Shown one piece after another: positions 47,201 through 56,874 of a stretch of 64,000 bases of DNA. The notes under the pieces were generated by a model, which saw only the letters and a list, made by a program, of their open reading frames with translations, was not told the origin of the DNA and ran no database searches. The stretch covers positions 1-64,000 of the forward strand of contig NZ_BAXR01000015.1 of assembly GCF_001310635.1 (NCBI RefSeq). Direction: 5' to 3'. Position 1 is the first letter of the stretch. Each line of letters starts with the position of its first letter. This DNA is from Bacillus sp. JCM 19034 (GTDB lineage Bacteria; Bacillota; Bacilli; Bacillales; Bacillaceae_D). The position numbers were made by a program, and so were the translations under genes.

Positions 47201-48730
47201 TTAGTTTGAATAGTAAATTGGTGAACCTGGACCTAAGTCAATGCCAAGGGTCATCCAAACAATTAACATGATCACCCATACAATTGAAAAGACAATTGAG
47301 TAAGGCAACATTGTCGAAATCAAAGTTCCAATTCCAACTTTTTTATCATACTTTTGTGCAAATGCAATCACGATTGCGAAGTATGGCATTAATGGGGAGA
47401 TAATATTTGTAGTTGAATCAGCTATACGATAAGCAATCACCGTTAATTCTGGTGAATACCCTACCCCCATCATCATTGGTACAAACACTGGTGCCATAAT
47501 CGCCCATTTTGCTGTTGCACTTCCAATGAAAATGTTAATAATACCGGCAACTATAATGAACGTCAGAATAAGCGGAATACCAGTAAATCCAGTAGTCTCC
47601 AAAAATTCAGCACCTTTAATCGCTAAAATTTGACCAAGGTTTGTTTCATTAAAGTAAGCGACAAATTGGCCAGCAGCAAATGCTAATACGATATACGCAC
47701 CCATCGTCGCCATCGTATCTGATAATTGAATGGCAACATCTTTATCATCTTTAATCGATTTTGTTAACTTACCATATACGAAACCCGGAATAAAGAACAT
47801 GATTAAAATCACTGGTACGAGTGATGAGAAGAACGGTGAGCTAATGATAGCACCCTCTTCACCACGCATTGGTCCCCATTCAGGTACAATTAAAAGGGCT
47901 AACGCCGCACAAGTTACAACAAATGCGATAAATGCACCCCATAAACCTTTCTTTTCTTCCGTTTTTAAGTAGTCAACTCTTTCCTCTACTCGGCCTGTAA
48001 ACGTTCCTAAACGTGGTTCAACAAGCTTTTCGGTTACAAACGTTCCTGCGATCGTCAACACAAATACAGAAGCAATCATAAAGTACCAATTCATTGCATA
48101 ATTCATCGTTTCTGCATAAATAGGATCCAACGTTGCAGCAGCTTCCTGAGCCAATGAACCTAACAAAGGATCAAGTGACGTTAATAATAGATTGGCACTA
48201 TATCCTGCTGATACTCCTGCAAAAGCCGCCGCTAGACCAGCTAAAGGATGGCGGCCTAACCCTGCAAATAACACTGCTCCAAGTGGAGTCAGCACGACAT
48301 ATCCAGCATCCGCTGCCATGCTAGACATAATTCCAGCGAATACAAGTGCTGCTGTTATAAGCTGCTTTGGAACGGATGTAACAAGTCCACGTAACATAGC
48401 ACTAATTAAGCCCGAACGTTCTGCAATCCCAATACCGAGCATTGTAACGAGTACCGTTCCTAACGGTGCAAAGCCAGTAAAGTTATCAACTGCACTTGTG
48501 AAGATGTACGAAATCCCATCCGCACTAAGTAAATTTTTTACTTCTATTATTTCCCCTTGATTAAGAGGATCTTGTACTTGTAAGCCAAATGCCGAAAAAA
48601 TAGCCGATAATGCTACAATCGCTAATGCAAAATAAAAAAACAATGTAACAGGATGTGGAAGTTTATTACCGACTACCTCTACCGTATCTAACAACCGAAG
48701 TACAAGGCCTTGCTTCTTCGGTTTACTCAT
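47201..48730 (-). CDS. AbgT family transporter
   Basis: A 509-residue inner-membrane protein with about 12 spans. AbgT-family features are a start RLLDTVEVVGNKLPHPVTLFF, SAAFAGVSAGYSANLLLTSLDPLL, the re-entrant region GSATAKWAIMAPVFVPMMMG and the late YRIADSTTNIISPLMPYFA. Members import p-aminobenzoyl-glutamate or export sulfonamides using ion gradients; which of these applies here is open. The ribosome site GGAAGGAG is strong. It is monocistronic. A weak GGAC/GTCC stem-loop at 48926-48946, between this gene and the next, may end the upstream ABC operon. Confidence 0.93.
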   Translation of the reverse strand: MSKPKKQGLVLRLLDTVEVVGNKLPHPVTLFFYFALAIVALSAIFSAFGLQVQDPLNQGEIIEVKNLLSADGISYIFTSAVDNFTGFAPLGTVLVTMLGIGIAERSGLISAMLRGLVTSVPKQLITAALVFAGIMSSMAADAGYVVLTPLGAVLFAGLGRHPLAGLAAAFAGVSAGYSANLLLTSLDPLLGSLAQEAAATLDPIYAETMNYAMNWYFMIASVFVLTIAGTFVTEKLVEPRLGTFTGRVEERVDYLKTEEKKGLWGAFIAFVVTCAALALLIVPEWGPMRGEEGAIISSPFFSSLVPVILIMFFIPGFVYGKLTKSIKDDKDVAIQLSDTMATMGAYIVLAFAAGQFVAYFNETNLGQILAIKGAEFLETTGFTGIPLILTFIIVAGIINIFIGSATAKWAIMAPVFVPMMMGVGYSPELTVIAYRIADSTTNIISPLMPYFAIVIAFAQKYDKKVGIGTLISTMLPYSIVFSIVWVIMLIVWMTLGIDLGPGSPIYYSN

Positions 48731-48980
48731 TTGGATACTCCTTCCATCTACGAAATATTCTGATAATTACTTTACTGAAATACTATACAATAATAATAAA
48801 TTGTTTGCATTTTGTAAAGAATGTAAACGATTATACAGAATAGAAGGAGTTTTTCCTACTTTGTAAAGATTACTAATTTTCAAAATAGTATATTAGTATG
48901 CAAGTGTGCGACCAAATGATGCAATAAAAAAGGACACTGAAAAAGTCCTGCTTTTCAATGACCCCTTTCTAAATGCTTTT

Positions 48981-50060
48981 TTAACTATATGTTTTCACTT
49001 CTTCAAACGTTGATCGCTCAATTGTATAATCAGTATGTGTTAAGACAACCTCATCCCCTACTGCTACTTTTGTGCTGTAACTACTATGCACATTTAAAAG
49101 TTGACCATTCACATCTATGGAATAATGAATTTCCTTACCTTGGAACATGACATTTCGAACAATCCCTTTTAATCCACTCCCTGTTTTCATTAATTGAAAT
49201 TGTTCTGGTCGGACTGGTAAGACATCGTGCTTTTTCATTTCAGCAGTTACATCTGAGGTAATCCATAATACTTGATCGTCATGAGCTGGTTTAAAAGCAT
49301 CTCCCAGCCATTTTCCTTTAATCAGATTCGCTTTCCCAACAAAGGTTGCAACAAATGGCGTTCTCGGACGCATATAAACCTCTTCTGGAGATCCAGCTTG
49401 CTCCACTTGTCCATCCTTCATTACAACAATTTTATCAGCCATAGCTAACGCTTCTGCTTGATCATGTGTTACATAAACAATCGATGTCTTCATCATACGA
49501 TGTATCGTTTGTATTTCCTTTCGAAGCTCCATTCTTAATTCAGCATCTAAACTACTAAGTGGTTCATCCATTAAAAGAAGTGCTGGCTTTGGTGCAAGTG
49601 CACGCGCAATCGCCACACGTTGTTTTTGCCCACCAGATAGCTCATTTGGCATTCGTTCAGCGTAGTTCTCCAACCCAACAAGTCGTAACATCTCCATGAC
49701 TCGCTGATCATTATTACGCTTTAAGTCATTGTCTACATAACGATGATGCTTTAATGGAAATCGAACTTGCTCTTTCACTTTCAAATGCGGCCACAATGCA
49801 AAGGATTGAAAGACCATGCCAATATTCCGTTTTTCAGGACGAACAATTTTTCCTGCATGAGCGACTATTTCATTATTCATTTTAACTTCTCCAGATGTTG
49901 GCGAATCAAATCCAGCTAACAAGCGAAGCATCGTCGTTTTCCCACATCCTGACGGACCGACAATCGCTACAAATTCGCCATCTCCAATCGTCAAATTAAC
50001 AGAAGATAACGCAGTCGTTTTGCCAAATTCTTTTGTTATATTCGATAATACTGTGCTCAT
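48981..50060 (-). CDS. ABC importer ATPase, ferric/spermidine type (FbpC/PotA-like)
   Basis: A 359-residue ATPase. Walker A is GPSGCGKTT, the Q-loop MVFQSFALWPHL, the signature LSGGQKQRVAIARALAPKP and Walker B LLLMDEPLSSLDA. The C-terminal 100 residues form a TOBE-like regulatory domain (DVLPVRPEQFQL). Its start overlaps the permease stop (ATGA). It is the last gene of the operon, with PHP, TIM-barrel and SurE genes at the other end. Confidence 0.92.
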   Translation of the reverse strand: MSTVLSNITKEFGKTTALSSVNLTIGDGEFVAIVGPSGCGKTTMLRLLAGFDSPTSGEVKMNNEIVAHAGKIVRPEKRNIGMVFQSFALWPHLKVKEQVRFPLKHHRYVDNDLKRNNDQRVMEMLRLVGLENYAERMPNELSGGQKQRVAIARALAPKPALLLMDEPLSSLDAELRMELRKEIQTIHRMMKTSIVYVTHDQAEALAMADKIVVMKDGQVEQAGSPEEVYMRPRTPFVATFVGKANLIKGKWLGDAFKPAHDDQVLWITSDVTAEMKKHDVLPVRPEQFQLMKTGSGLKGIVRNVMFQGKEIHYSIDVNGQLLNVHSSYSTKVAVGDEVVLTHTDYTIERSTFEEVKTYS

Positions 50061-51784
50061 CGTTGTACCACCTTTCGTTCATACAGCTTTTGCAATCCTA
50101 ATAGTAGCCCTGTTAAACTTAGCATCGTTAATACAACAACTGTTGAAAATGCCGTTGAATATGTCGTATAACCAGATTGCTCAAAGTTAAAGATCATTAA
50201 ACCAATCGTTTCAGAACCACTTGACCATAGAAGGGCTGAAACCGTTAATTCTGTTAGTGTCGTTAATATGACTAGAAATGCACCACTTAACAAACCAGGT
50301 AGTAACAGAGGGAGCATAATAAAGCGCCACTTCGCCCAAAACGATGCACCTGAGACATGGGCTGCCTCTTCCATTGAAGGGGCAATCTGGGACATCGCAG
50401 TCATACTTCCACGGACTTGTAAAATCATAAATCTAGTAACATAGGCAATAAACAAAATCCAAATGCTCCCGTAAATACCTGGGTTCCATCCTGGTAAAGG
50501 CTGCATCCAAGCTAAAATCATCGCCAGTGCGAGTACCATTCCCGGTAAAGCATATGGTAGTCCAACGGCTAGCTCCATCACTCTACTCACTGCCGTCTTT
50601 TTTCGTAAGCGATAATAAGCAATGGCAGTACCAGCAATTAAACAAATGACACCTGTGCCAAGAGCAAGCTTCAAACTATTGACCACTGCTCCACGCACTT
50701 TATCATTTTCGAGTAAAATAAAGCGATAATGATCAAGCGTGATATTTTCCAATGAAAATGACAACCCATATGCTCGAATAAGTGACGTTCCAACCATTGA
50801 AAAAAGCGGAACAATGCTTATGATAATTAAAAAGCTCCACAGAAAACCTTCCACAAATGGTCGTGCTTTTCCTAATGAAAAACGGGGCTTGTTATCTATT
50901 TCACTGTTCTCACCTTCTTTAGATCTACGCAGCAAAAGCCATTGAAACAACGTCCCAAGTAATGCGATAACACCTAAGATCACAGAAAAAGTTGCCGCAC
51001 GAGCAAATGCACTCGGACCAAAGCCGACAATTTCTTGATAAATAACCGTACTTAACACAGAAATATTAGCAGGAATCCCTAAAAAAGCCGGTATACCAAA
51101 ATTATCTAAATTTGCTAAAAAGGCCAATAACCCGCCACTAGCTATACCAGGTAATGCAAGTGGTAACGTCACCTTGCGAAATACAATCCAGCCACTTCCA
51201 CCTGAGGAACGAACAGCCCACTCTAAATCACGAGGAATACGCCTTAATACACTCATTGTTAATAAAAACACAAGTGGGTAATGTGATAAACCTAGGACTA
51301 GAATAATACCGAAGTGACTATATAAATTAAACGGCTGTAGCTGTCCAGGTAAGACGTCTAACATATTCGCAACCATTCCATTATTACTTAGAAATTGCGT
51401 CCATGATAACGTAATAATATAAGAAGGTATTATAAAAGGAAGCAAAACAAAGACATGCAACAACTTTTTAGCACGAACGTCACTATAGGCAACTAGCCAT
51501 GCTAACGACACGCCAAGTCCTACTGATAGGATCGTTGAACCAGTCACAATAATCCCTGTATTTTGTAATATTCTCCACGTTCTAGCTTCCTGCAATACTG
51601 TTGTATAGTTCGATAAAATATGCCCTTCCTCTACAGAAAAACTGAGGCCAATGAGCTTGATAATTGGCCAAACAAATAGGAACAAGACTACAACTAAAGA
51701 AAGAAGTGACCATAACCAATTCCTTTTACCTATAAAGGAGAAGGAAGACCCTAAAGGGAGCCTTCCTTGTACCGTTTGATTCAT
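50057..51784 (-). CDS. ABC importer permease, fused two-domain (FbpB-like)
   Basis: A 575-residue membrane protein that fuses two BPD-transport domains, as in ferric-iron and 2-aminoethylphosphonate-type importers. Each half has about six spans and its own EAA loop: ARAVRSSGGSG-type sequence in the first half (DLEWAVRSSGGSGWIVFRKV) and SMEEAAHVSGASFWAKWRFI in the second. ATG 51784 follows GAGGTG at 7 bases. It sits 15 bases after the binding-protein stop. The fusion means the transporter needs only one permease gene. Confidence 0.93.
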   Translation of the reverse strand: MNQTVQGRLPLGSSFSFIGKRNWLWSLLSLVVVLFLFVWPIIKLIGLSFSVEEGHILSNYTTVLQEARTWRILQNTGIIVTGSTILSVGLGVSLAWLVAYSDVRAKKLLHVFVLLPFIIPSYIITLSWTQFLSNNGMVANMLDVLPGQLQPFNLYSHFGIILVLGLSHYPLVFLLTMSVLRRIPRDLEWAVRSSGGSGWIVFRKVTLPLALPGIASGGLLAFLANLDNFGIPAFLGIPANISVLSTVIYQEIVGFGPSAFARAATFSVILGVIALLGTLFQWLLLRRSKEGENSEIDNKPRFSLGKARPFVEGFLWSFLIIISIVPLFSMVGTSLIRAYGLSFSLENITLDHYRFILLENDKVRGAVVNSLKLALGTGVICLIAGTAIAYYRLRKKTAVSRVMELAVGLPYALPGMVLALAMILAWMQPLPGWNPGIYGSIWILFIAYVTRFMILQVRGSMTAMSQIAPSMEEAAHVSGASFWAKWRFIMLPLLLPGLLSGAFLVILTTLTELTVSALLWSSGSETIGLMIFNFEQSGYTTYSTAFSTVVVLTMLSLTGLLLGLQKLYERKVVQR

Positions 51785-51799
51785 GCTCGAACACCTCAA

Positions 51800-52855
51800 T
51801 TATTCTCCAAAGATATCAACAAACTTTTGCTTATCTTCCTCTCTTGTAGAAAGTAAGTCAGCTACATCAGAACTTAAAACGTTCATCTCATCAATTGTCT
51901 TCAAGCCTTCAGGTGCAGCAATTCCCTCGCGGATAGGTGTATAACCAATATCGGCTGCTAGCTGTTGCCCTTGCTCAGATAAGACAAAATCGACAAATGC
52001 TTTTGAAGCTTCTTCATTATCAGTTCCACTCATTATTCCGATTGGCTCTGTAATAACTGGCACACCTTCTTCAGGATAGATCAAATCAACTGGGGAACCT
52101 TCCTCTTTTGCACGAGCGACGATAAAGTCAACGACGATTCCATACGATTGCTCACCACCAGCGACAGCTTGAAGTACCGCTCCATTCCCTTGCACAACCG
52201 TTACGTCTCGTTCATTAAGTTCTTCAAAGAAATCCCAACCAAAATCAGTTTGCCTAGAGAATACACCAACGTTATATGCTGCTGCACCTGAGTATAGAGG
52301 ACTTGGCATAATGACCTCACCATTAGCCTCCTCTTCAGTTACAACTTTCCATGAAGACGGAAGGTCTGTTACATCATTTGTATTAACAGCCAATACCGTT
52401 GCCATGACTTTTGTTCCTGCGTACATATGGTCAGCGTCAATAAATTCATCAGGAATATGGGCAAATTCTGGTGATTCATATTGTAATAACAACTCTTGAT
52501 CTTTTAATGATTCAAATGTCACTGCATCGGCCACTAAAAGCACATCTGCTTGAATATCTCCTGCCTGTTGTTCCGCTAAAATTTTGCTAATTACTTCCTC
52601 TGTACCAGAACGGAAAATTGACACTTCAACATCCGGATATAGTTCATTAAATTCTTTTACAAGCTGTTCTGCATCAGCATCTGGCTGTGACGTATAAAAT
52701 TGAATCTCTCCGGAAACCTCTGTGTTAGCCTCGTTTTCTATATCATTTTGTTCACCATCACCCACAGAATCATTGTCAGACTGACTATCCTCTGCCCCAC
52801 AAGCTGCTAAAACAAATACCACCATCACTACAATTGTCGTTAACCATTTCTTCAT
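51800..52855 (-). CDS. ABC importer substrate-binding lipoprotein (family 1, ferric/phosphonate-like)
   Basis: A 351-residue lipoprotein with lipobox VLAAC and an acidic linker. It shows the family-1 fold: QFYTSQPDADAEQLVKEFNELYPDV, SGTEEVISKILAEQQAGDIQADVLLVADA, PLYSGAAAYNVGVF and GIVVDFIVARAKEEGSPVDLIYPEEG. The YSGAAA stretch is where oxyanion-binding members contact phosphate. ATG 52855 lies behind AAAGGAGG and overlaps the surE stop as ATGA. In this setting a phosphorylated organic ligand seems more likely than iron (inference). Confidence 0.88.
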   Translation of the reverse strand: MKKWLTTIVVMVVFVLAACGAEDSQSDNDSVGDGEQNDIENEANTEVSGEIQFYTSQPDADAEQLVKEFNELYPDVEVSIFRSGTEEVISKILAEQQAGDIQADVLLVADAVTFESLKDQELLLQYESPEFAHIPDEFIDADHMYAGTKVMATVLAVNTNDVTDLPSSWKVVTEEEANGEVIMPSPLYSGAAAYNVGVFSRQTDFGWDFFEELNERDVTVVQGNGAVLQAVAGGEQSYGIVVDFIVARAKEEGSPVDLIYPEEGVPVITEPIGIMSGTDNEEASKAFVDFVLSEQGQQLAADIGYTPIREGIAAPEGLKTIDEMNVLSSDVADLLSTREEDKQKFVDIFGE

Positions 52856-53654
52856 TTTACTGTTTCCTCCTTTATATCTTTGTTCATCGCCGTTTTTAAC
52901 CAACGTTCGAATTTTCGTAAATGCTTCAGTTGACTAACCTTCCCTTCAAGAGGTGTTACTGTTATATAACCCGCTTTAAGTTTAGCGTAGTCTCCTTCAT
53001 CATTAAATTCACTCAACTGTTGCAACCGATCCTTTAGCCAGTAATACACATTCCCATATGGATCATTGAGACCAACATAGCGATAACGTGCAACCGATAA
53101 ATCAAGCGGAGCAACAGCAATCCCTTGACAATATTCCTTTTTCACATAAGGTAAATTCACATTTACAAAAACTCCACTCGGTATTTCATTTGCAAGAAGT
53201 GGCTCTATCACTTGGTACAATAAACGCTTTGGAATTTGGAAATTGAGATCTTTCACCTCCAAACGATCTAGTGAGACAGCAATGGCCGGGATTTCATATA
53301 AAGCTGCCTCTGCAGCTGCTGCCATTGTTCCAGAATAATAGACGTCTCTCCCTAAATTAGGCCCGATGTTAATACCTGATACAACTACATCTGGTGGCTC
53401 TTTCATTAAGACATCCATTCCAAGCTTCACACAATCGGCTGGCGTTCCATTTACAGCCCAAGCTTGTACGTTTTCTCCGAACAATGTAACTGGAGAAGCT
53501 TTTAAAGGCTGTCGTAATGTGATAGAGTGACTAATTGCACTCCTTTCCTGATCTGGCATACGACGTAAATGTCTCCAAAGTGTTGGAGAACTTCAACTAA
53601 CGCAGCCACCCCAGGAGCAAAAATTCCATCGTCATTTGTTACTAGAAACCTCAA
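52852..53654 (-). CDS. surE: 5'-nucleotidase/phosphatase SurE (one frameshift)
   Basis: About 267 residues. SurE is a metal-dependent phosphatase acting on nucleoside monophosphates and short polyphosphates. Signatures are RFLVTNDDGIFAPGVAALVE (metal-binding DD), MPDQERSAISHSIT, VNGTPADCVKLG and VVSGINIGPNLGRDVYYSGTMAAA. TTG 53654 follows GGAGG and overlaps the TIM-barrel stop (TTGA). A base is lost near 53555 between IYVV and MPDQERS, which are continuous in the family. Unlike usual surE genes, it lies inside an ABC-importer operon. Confidence 0.9.
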
Positions 53655-54448
53655 CTTATCACTTCCTCCACATTCTTTTCTATAAATGCCTCCATATACT
53701 GAACGTGCTTTTTTAATAGTGTACAATCTTCACTAGTATCATAGCCTTCAAGGACAACAGGTAGCTCGACACCTTTTATAAGAGTAAGAAATGGCTCAAG
53801 GTCTAGATCTCCTTCTCCTAACGCCACATGGTAGATAGAGGCTGTTGAATCACTTAAATGAATTTTATTTACCCTTATCATTTGTTGAAACTCTTCCACA
53901 ATATTTTTATTTAATGCAATATGGGCTGCATCAAATGTCGTTTGTACATGCTCTGAGCGATTGAAAATAAAAGGGGTCATTTGCTGAGCTGATGTGACGA
54001 ATTCCTTTTTTTCATTTTCCATCAGCTCAAGAGACAACGTAATCCCATAAGTAGCAGCAGCTTCCTCTAAGACATCTAAGCTTTCCTCTAACATTCGAAT
54101 GTGCCATAGCGTCCAATCCTTCGATAACGTTCGTTTTCCTGGATGAACCGTTACATTCGTTGCACCAATTGAAGCAGCTAACGCAAAGGAGCGAATGACC
54201 TCATCAATCGACTGTTTTCGAATTCCCTCATTTAATGAACAAATATTTAAATCCCAGCTTGCAGCGTGAAAGCTCACTTCAAGGTTGTACTTTTTTAATA
54301 CTCGTTTAATATCACGAACATTCATTTTGCTATGCCAAATTTGCTCTGCCCATAGTTCAATTCCGTCAAGGCTTTCATGCGAAACCATTGCTCCGATATC
54401 ATGAATGCACTTCCCCCAAAGTAACGTCGAAGATGCATATAACTTCAC
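53651..54448 (-). CDS. Sugar-phosphate isomerase/epimerase-type TIM-barrel protein
   Basis: A 265-residue AP_endonuc_2-like barrel. Candidate metal ligands: Glu in LSLELMEN, Asp/His in TTFDAAHIAL, His in KIHLSDS, Glu in VVLEGYDTS, with a supporting His in TNVTVHPGKR. GTG 54448 overlaps the PHP gene stop as GTGA, giving tight coupling. It is flanked by two phosphoesterase genes and an importer, so it probably rearranges or cleaves an imported phosphorylated compound; the reaction is unknown. Confidence 0.85.
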   Translation of the reverse strand: MKLYASSTLLWGKCIHDIGAMVSHESLDGIELWAEQIWHSKMNVRDIKRVLKKYNLEVSFHAASWDLNICSLNEGIRKQSIDEVIRSFALAASIGATNVTVHPGKRTLSKDWTLWHIRMLEESLDVLEEAAATYGITLSLELMENEKKEFVTSAQQMTPFIFNRSEHVQTTFDAAHIALNKNIVEEFQQMIRVNKIHLSDSTASIYHVALGEGDLDLEPFLTLIKGVELPVVLEGYDTSEDCTLLKKHVQYMEAFIEKNVEEVIS

Positions 54449-55274
54449 TTCCTCACCTCTTCCTCTAGCTGTGCAAAGACCCATTCCAATTGCTTCTCGT
54501 TATAATCAACAGAACCAATCGGGTAAGGACTACGTGACTGGTAGCCATGAAAGTCACTACCGACACTAACTAACAACTGATTGCGCTTCGCTAGCTCCAA
54601 CCACTTATTTGTATCATGATCGTTATGTTGAGAATAGTAGACTTCAATGCCGTTAAGTCCAGCTTCTAGTAAATCACTCAATGAAAACTCCCAATCATAT
54701 ATACCAGGATGAGCGAGAAATGACTTGCCACCACATTCATGAATAAGTTCAATCGCTTCCTCTGCTGAAAGACCTTCTCGATTAATAAAAGCTTTTCTCC
54801 CTTTTTTCAGCAACGTTTCATACGCGTGCTTTGAAGAAGAAAAGTAGCCATTTGCCACTAATTCATCTGCAATATGCGTACGAACTATGACTTGTCCACT
54901 AGCACGTTTCCAGCAATTCTCCCACTCAATTTCATATCCCAGTTCTTTTAGTTGAGAGACAATTCGTTGTGACCATTCAAGCCTCTCTTCTTTTCTCCAC
55001 TTGACATATTTAAGTAGCTTCGGATGTTCTACATCTAAACCATAGCCGAGAATATGAAGCTCTCCTTGCTTTCCATCTGTATTAAATTCAATACCTGATA
55101 GCAGCTTGATTTGTTTATTAGCTGCAGCCTTTTCTGCTTCACGAAAACCAGAGATTTCATCATGATCAGTGATTGCTAAAACAGAAACGCCAAGACGCTC
55201 GGCCTCACAAACTACTTCACTTGGCTCATCTTTCCATCTGAGTGTGTACTATGCATATGTAAATCAATTCGCAA
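54445..55274 (-). CDS. PHP-domain phosphoesterase (one frameshift)
   Basis: About 276 residues. The PHP metal-binding motifs are intact: LHMHSTHSDG near the N-terminus, LAITDHDEISG near residue 42, a Glu in LSGIEFNTDG, and late AHPGIYD and SDFHGY. It most resembles the TrpH/YciV group (3',5'-nucleotide phosphatase, also 5'-3' RNase). TTG 55274 follows GGAGG. A base is lost near 55225 (GGAAAGATG for SDGKDEP). It is the first gene of the six-gene operon PHP-TIM-surE-binding protein-permease-ATPase. Confidence 0.88.
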
Positions 55275-55616
55275 CCAATCACATCCCTCCGTCTCTTCTA
55301 TTACTATCGTACATAAGAAACATCAAGTAAGAATGAAGAAGAATTAACTGTTGTGTAAAAGAATTGTAAATTCATACATTTGTAAAGATAAGGTAAATTA
55401 ACAGTTTAATTAAGTTAAATCAACGCTTATAAATGATGTTTCAAGCGATTAAATATGAACGTAATATTAAGAATTAATCATTCATTTACATTACTAAAAA
55501 GGTTGCTCTTTACATTTTGCTATTCTATATGTCAATTCACGTTAATGTCCCCCTACCATCTCCTCTTCTTTCCCGTTATAATGACAGTAGCAGAACCAAA
55601 AAAAGAGGAGTAAGAA
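55275..55616. promoter_or_regulatory. Divergent intergenic region with promoter-like elements
   Basis: About 340 AT-rich bases. TATAAT at 55577-55582 is a good -10 for the SEC-C gene, with no clear -35. Several TTGTAAA-like heptamers (55350-55395) lie near the start of the PHP operon. Nothing else is seen. Confidence 0.45.
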
Positions 55617-56813
55617 ATGAAAATCAACAAAAATGATCAAAAGAAATTAGAAGCAGCCTTACATCAATTAGAAATTGATCTCGCAAAAAGTGAACAAAAG
55701 ATCCAGAAAAAATATGCTCGAATTCAAGCTCCTTTCACATTACAAGAAGCGTTATCCAGCTTGACAAAAGATGAGCTTAGCGATATACGACGTTTGTTCA
55801 ATGTCCCGCGAGCAAGCCAGTTAAAAAAAGCAGAGCTAGTCGACACTTTAGTTGATTATATCCCTGTGAAAATAGAAGAACGTTTGAAAAATTGGGACAA
55901 GGAACGATTGGATTACCTCATACAAGCATGCAACAATAACGGCGTCCTTACACTCGAGCAGCTTGAGTTGGATATCGAAAAGGAAGTCTATTTCGCCTCT
56001 ACTGGATTTTTCTTCATGTGCCACTTAGATGGACAGCATGTTATCGCTATTCCTACGGATCTTATTGAACCGTTAAAGAAACTAGCTGAGCAAGAAGATA
56101 TTCAAACTATGAGCAAACTAAATACAGAAATAATAAAGCTAACACATGGATTGTGCTATTACTATGGTGTATTACCAATGGATAAAATCAACCAACTGTT
56201 AAGCCGCTATGCCCCGATTACCGATTACGGGCACTATTTTCGAGTGATACATGAGGCAATCGACTATTACGAGAAAATTCAATCAGTCCATCAAGGCTTT
56301 TCTCATTATTTAGTCGATAATATAGAGGAAGTATTACAACAGCAAAAAAGTAGAGTCGGGTTAGATTATTACCCGTTTACTAAGGAAGAGCTCTTACAGG
56401 CAGGAGAACCTAATTATGTAGAAAAGAATCTGCACTATCAACAGATGGTCTCTCTGCTGATCCGTCACTTCGAGTTAAATGAAGAGGAAGCCGATATGAT
56501 GGTCGAGGAAATTACGATCGCGGCAAAGAACGGAATTACACCAAATGAAATGATATCGAAACTATCAAATGAACTAGAGATACAAAGTGAAGCTGATATT
56601 CATAAACTTGCACATACACTCATAGAGTTAATGAATCATACACGCGTATGGTTCCTAAAAGGCTACACATCCGTTGAATTACGACCAAATCCAGGTCCAA
56701 AGAAACCGAAGCCAAACAACGTAATAAGCTTTCAAACAGGGAAAAAAATTGGCCGAAACGAACTGTGCCCTTGCGGTAGTGGGAAGAAATATAAGAAGTG
56801 TTGCGGATACTAG
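55617..56813 (+). CDS. SEC-C motif protein with SAP/Rho-N-like N-terminus
   Basis: A 398-residue soluble protein. Residues ~1-35 are coiled-coil. Residues ~40-85 resemble a SAP/Rho-N-like helical module (LTKDELSDIRRLFNVPRAS, LKKAELVDTLVDYIP), which suggests nucleic-acid binding. The C-terminus ends in a complete SEC-C zinc motif, GRNELCPCGSGKKYKKCCGY (C-x-C-x8-C-C). The middle is helical and unassigned. Ribosome site GAGGAG. Such proteins occur widely in Bacillaceae; the role is unknown, perhaps at the ribosome or on RNA. Confidence 0.85.
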   Translation: MKINKNDQKKLEAALHQLEIDLAKSEQKIQKKYARIQAPFTLQEALSSLTKDELSDIRRLFNVPRASQLKKAELVDTLVDYIPVKIEERLKNWDKERLDYLIQACNNNGVLTLEQLELDIEKEVYFASTGFFFMCHLDGQHVIAIPTDLIEPLKKLAEQEDIQTMSKLNTEIIKLTHGLCYYYGVLPMDKINQLLSRYAPITDYGHYFRVIHEAIDYYEKIQSVHQGFSHYLVDNIEEVLQQQKSRVGLDYYPFTKEELLQAGEPNYVEKNLHYQQMVSLLIRHFELNEEEADMMVEEITIAAKNGITPNEMISKLSNELEIQSEADIHKLAHTLIELMNHTRVWFLKGYTSVELRPNPGPKKPKPNNVISFQTGKKIGRNELCPCGSGKKYKKCCGY

Positions 56814-56831
56814 GTTATCCTAGGATATTTT

Positions 56832-56870
56832 GGTGTTTCATTAGGACTTATAAGGTCTTTTTGAAACACC
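56832..56870. terminator. Bidirectional terminator between SEC-C and alpha/beta hydrolase genes
   Basis: GGTGTTTCA paired with TGAAACACC (9 bp), with an inner AGGACTTATAAGGTCT arm. It lies between convergent genes and has modest T-content on both sides. Confidence 0.65.
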
Positions 56871-56874
56871 TATG

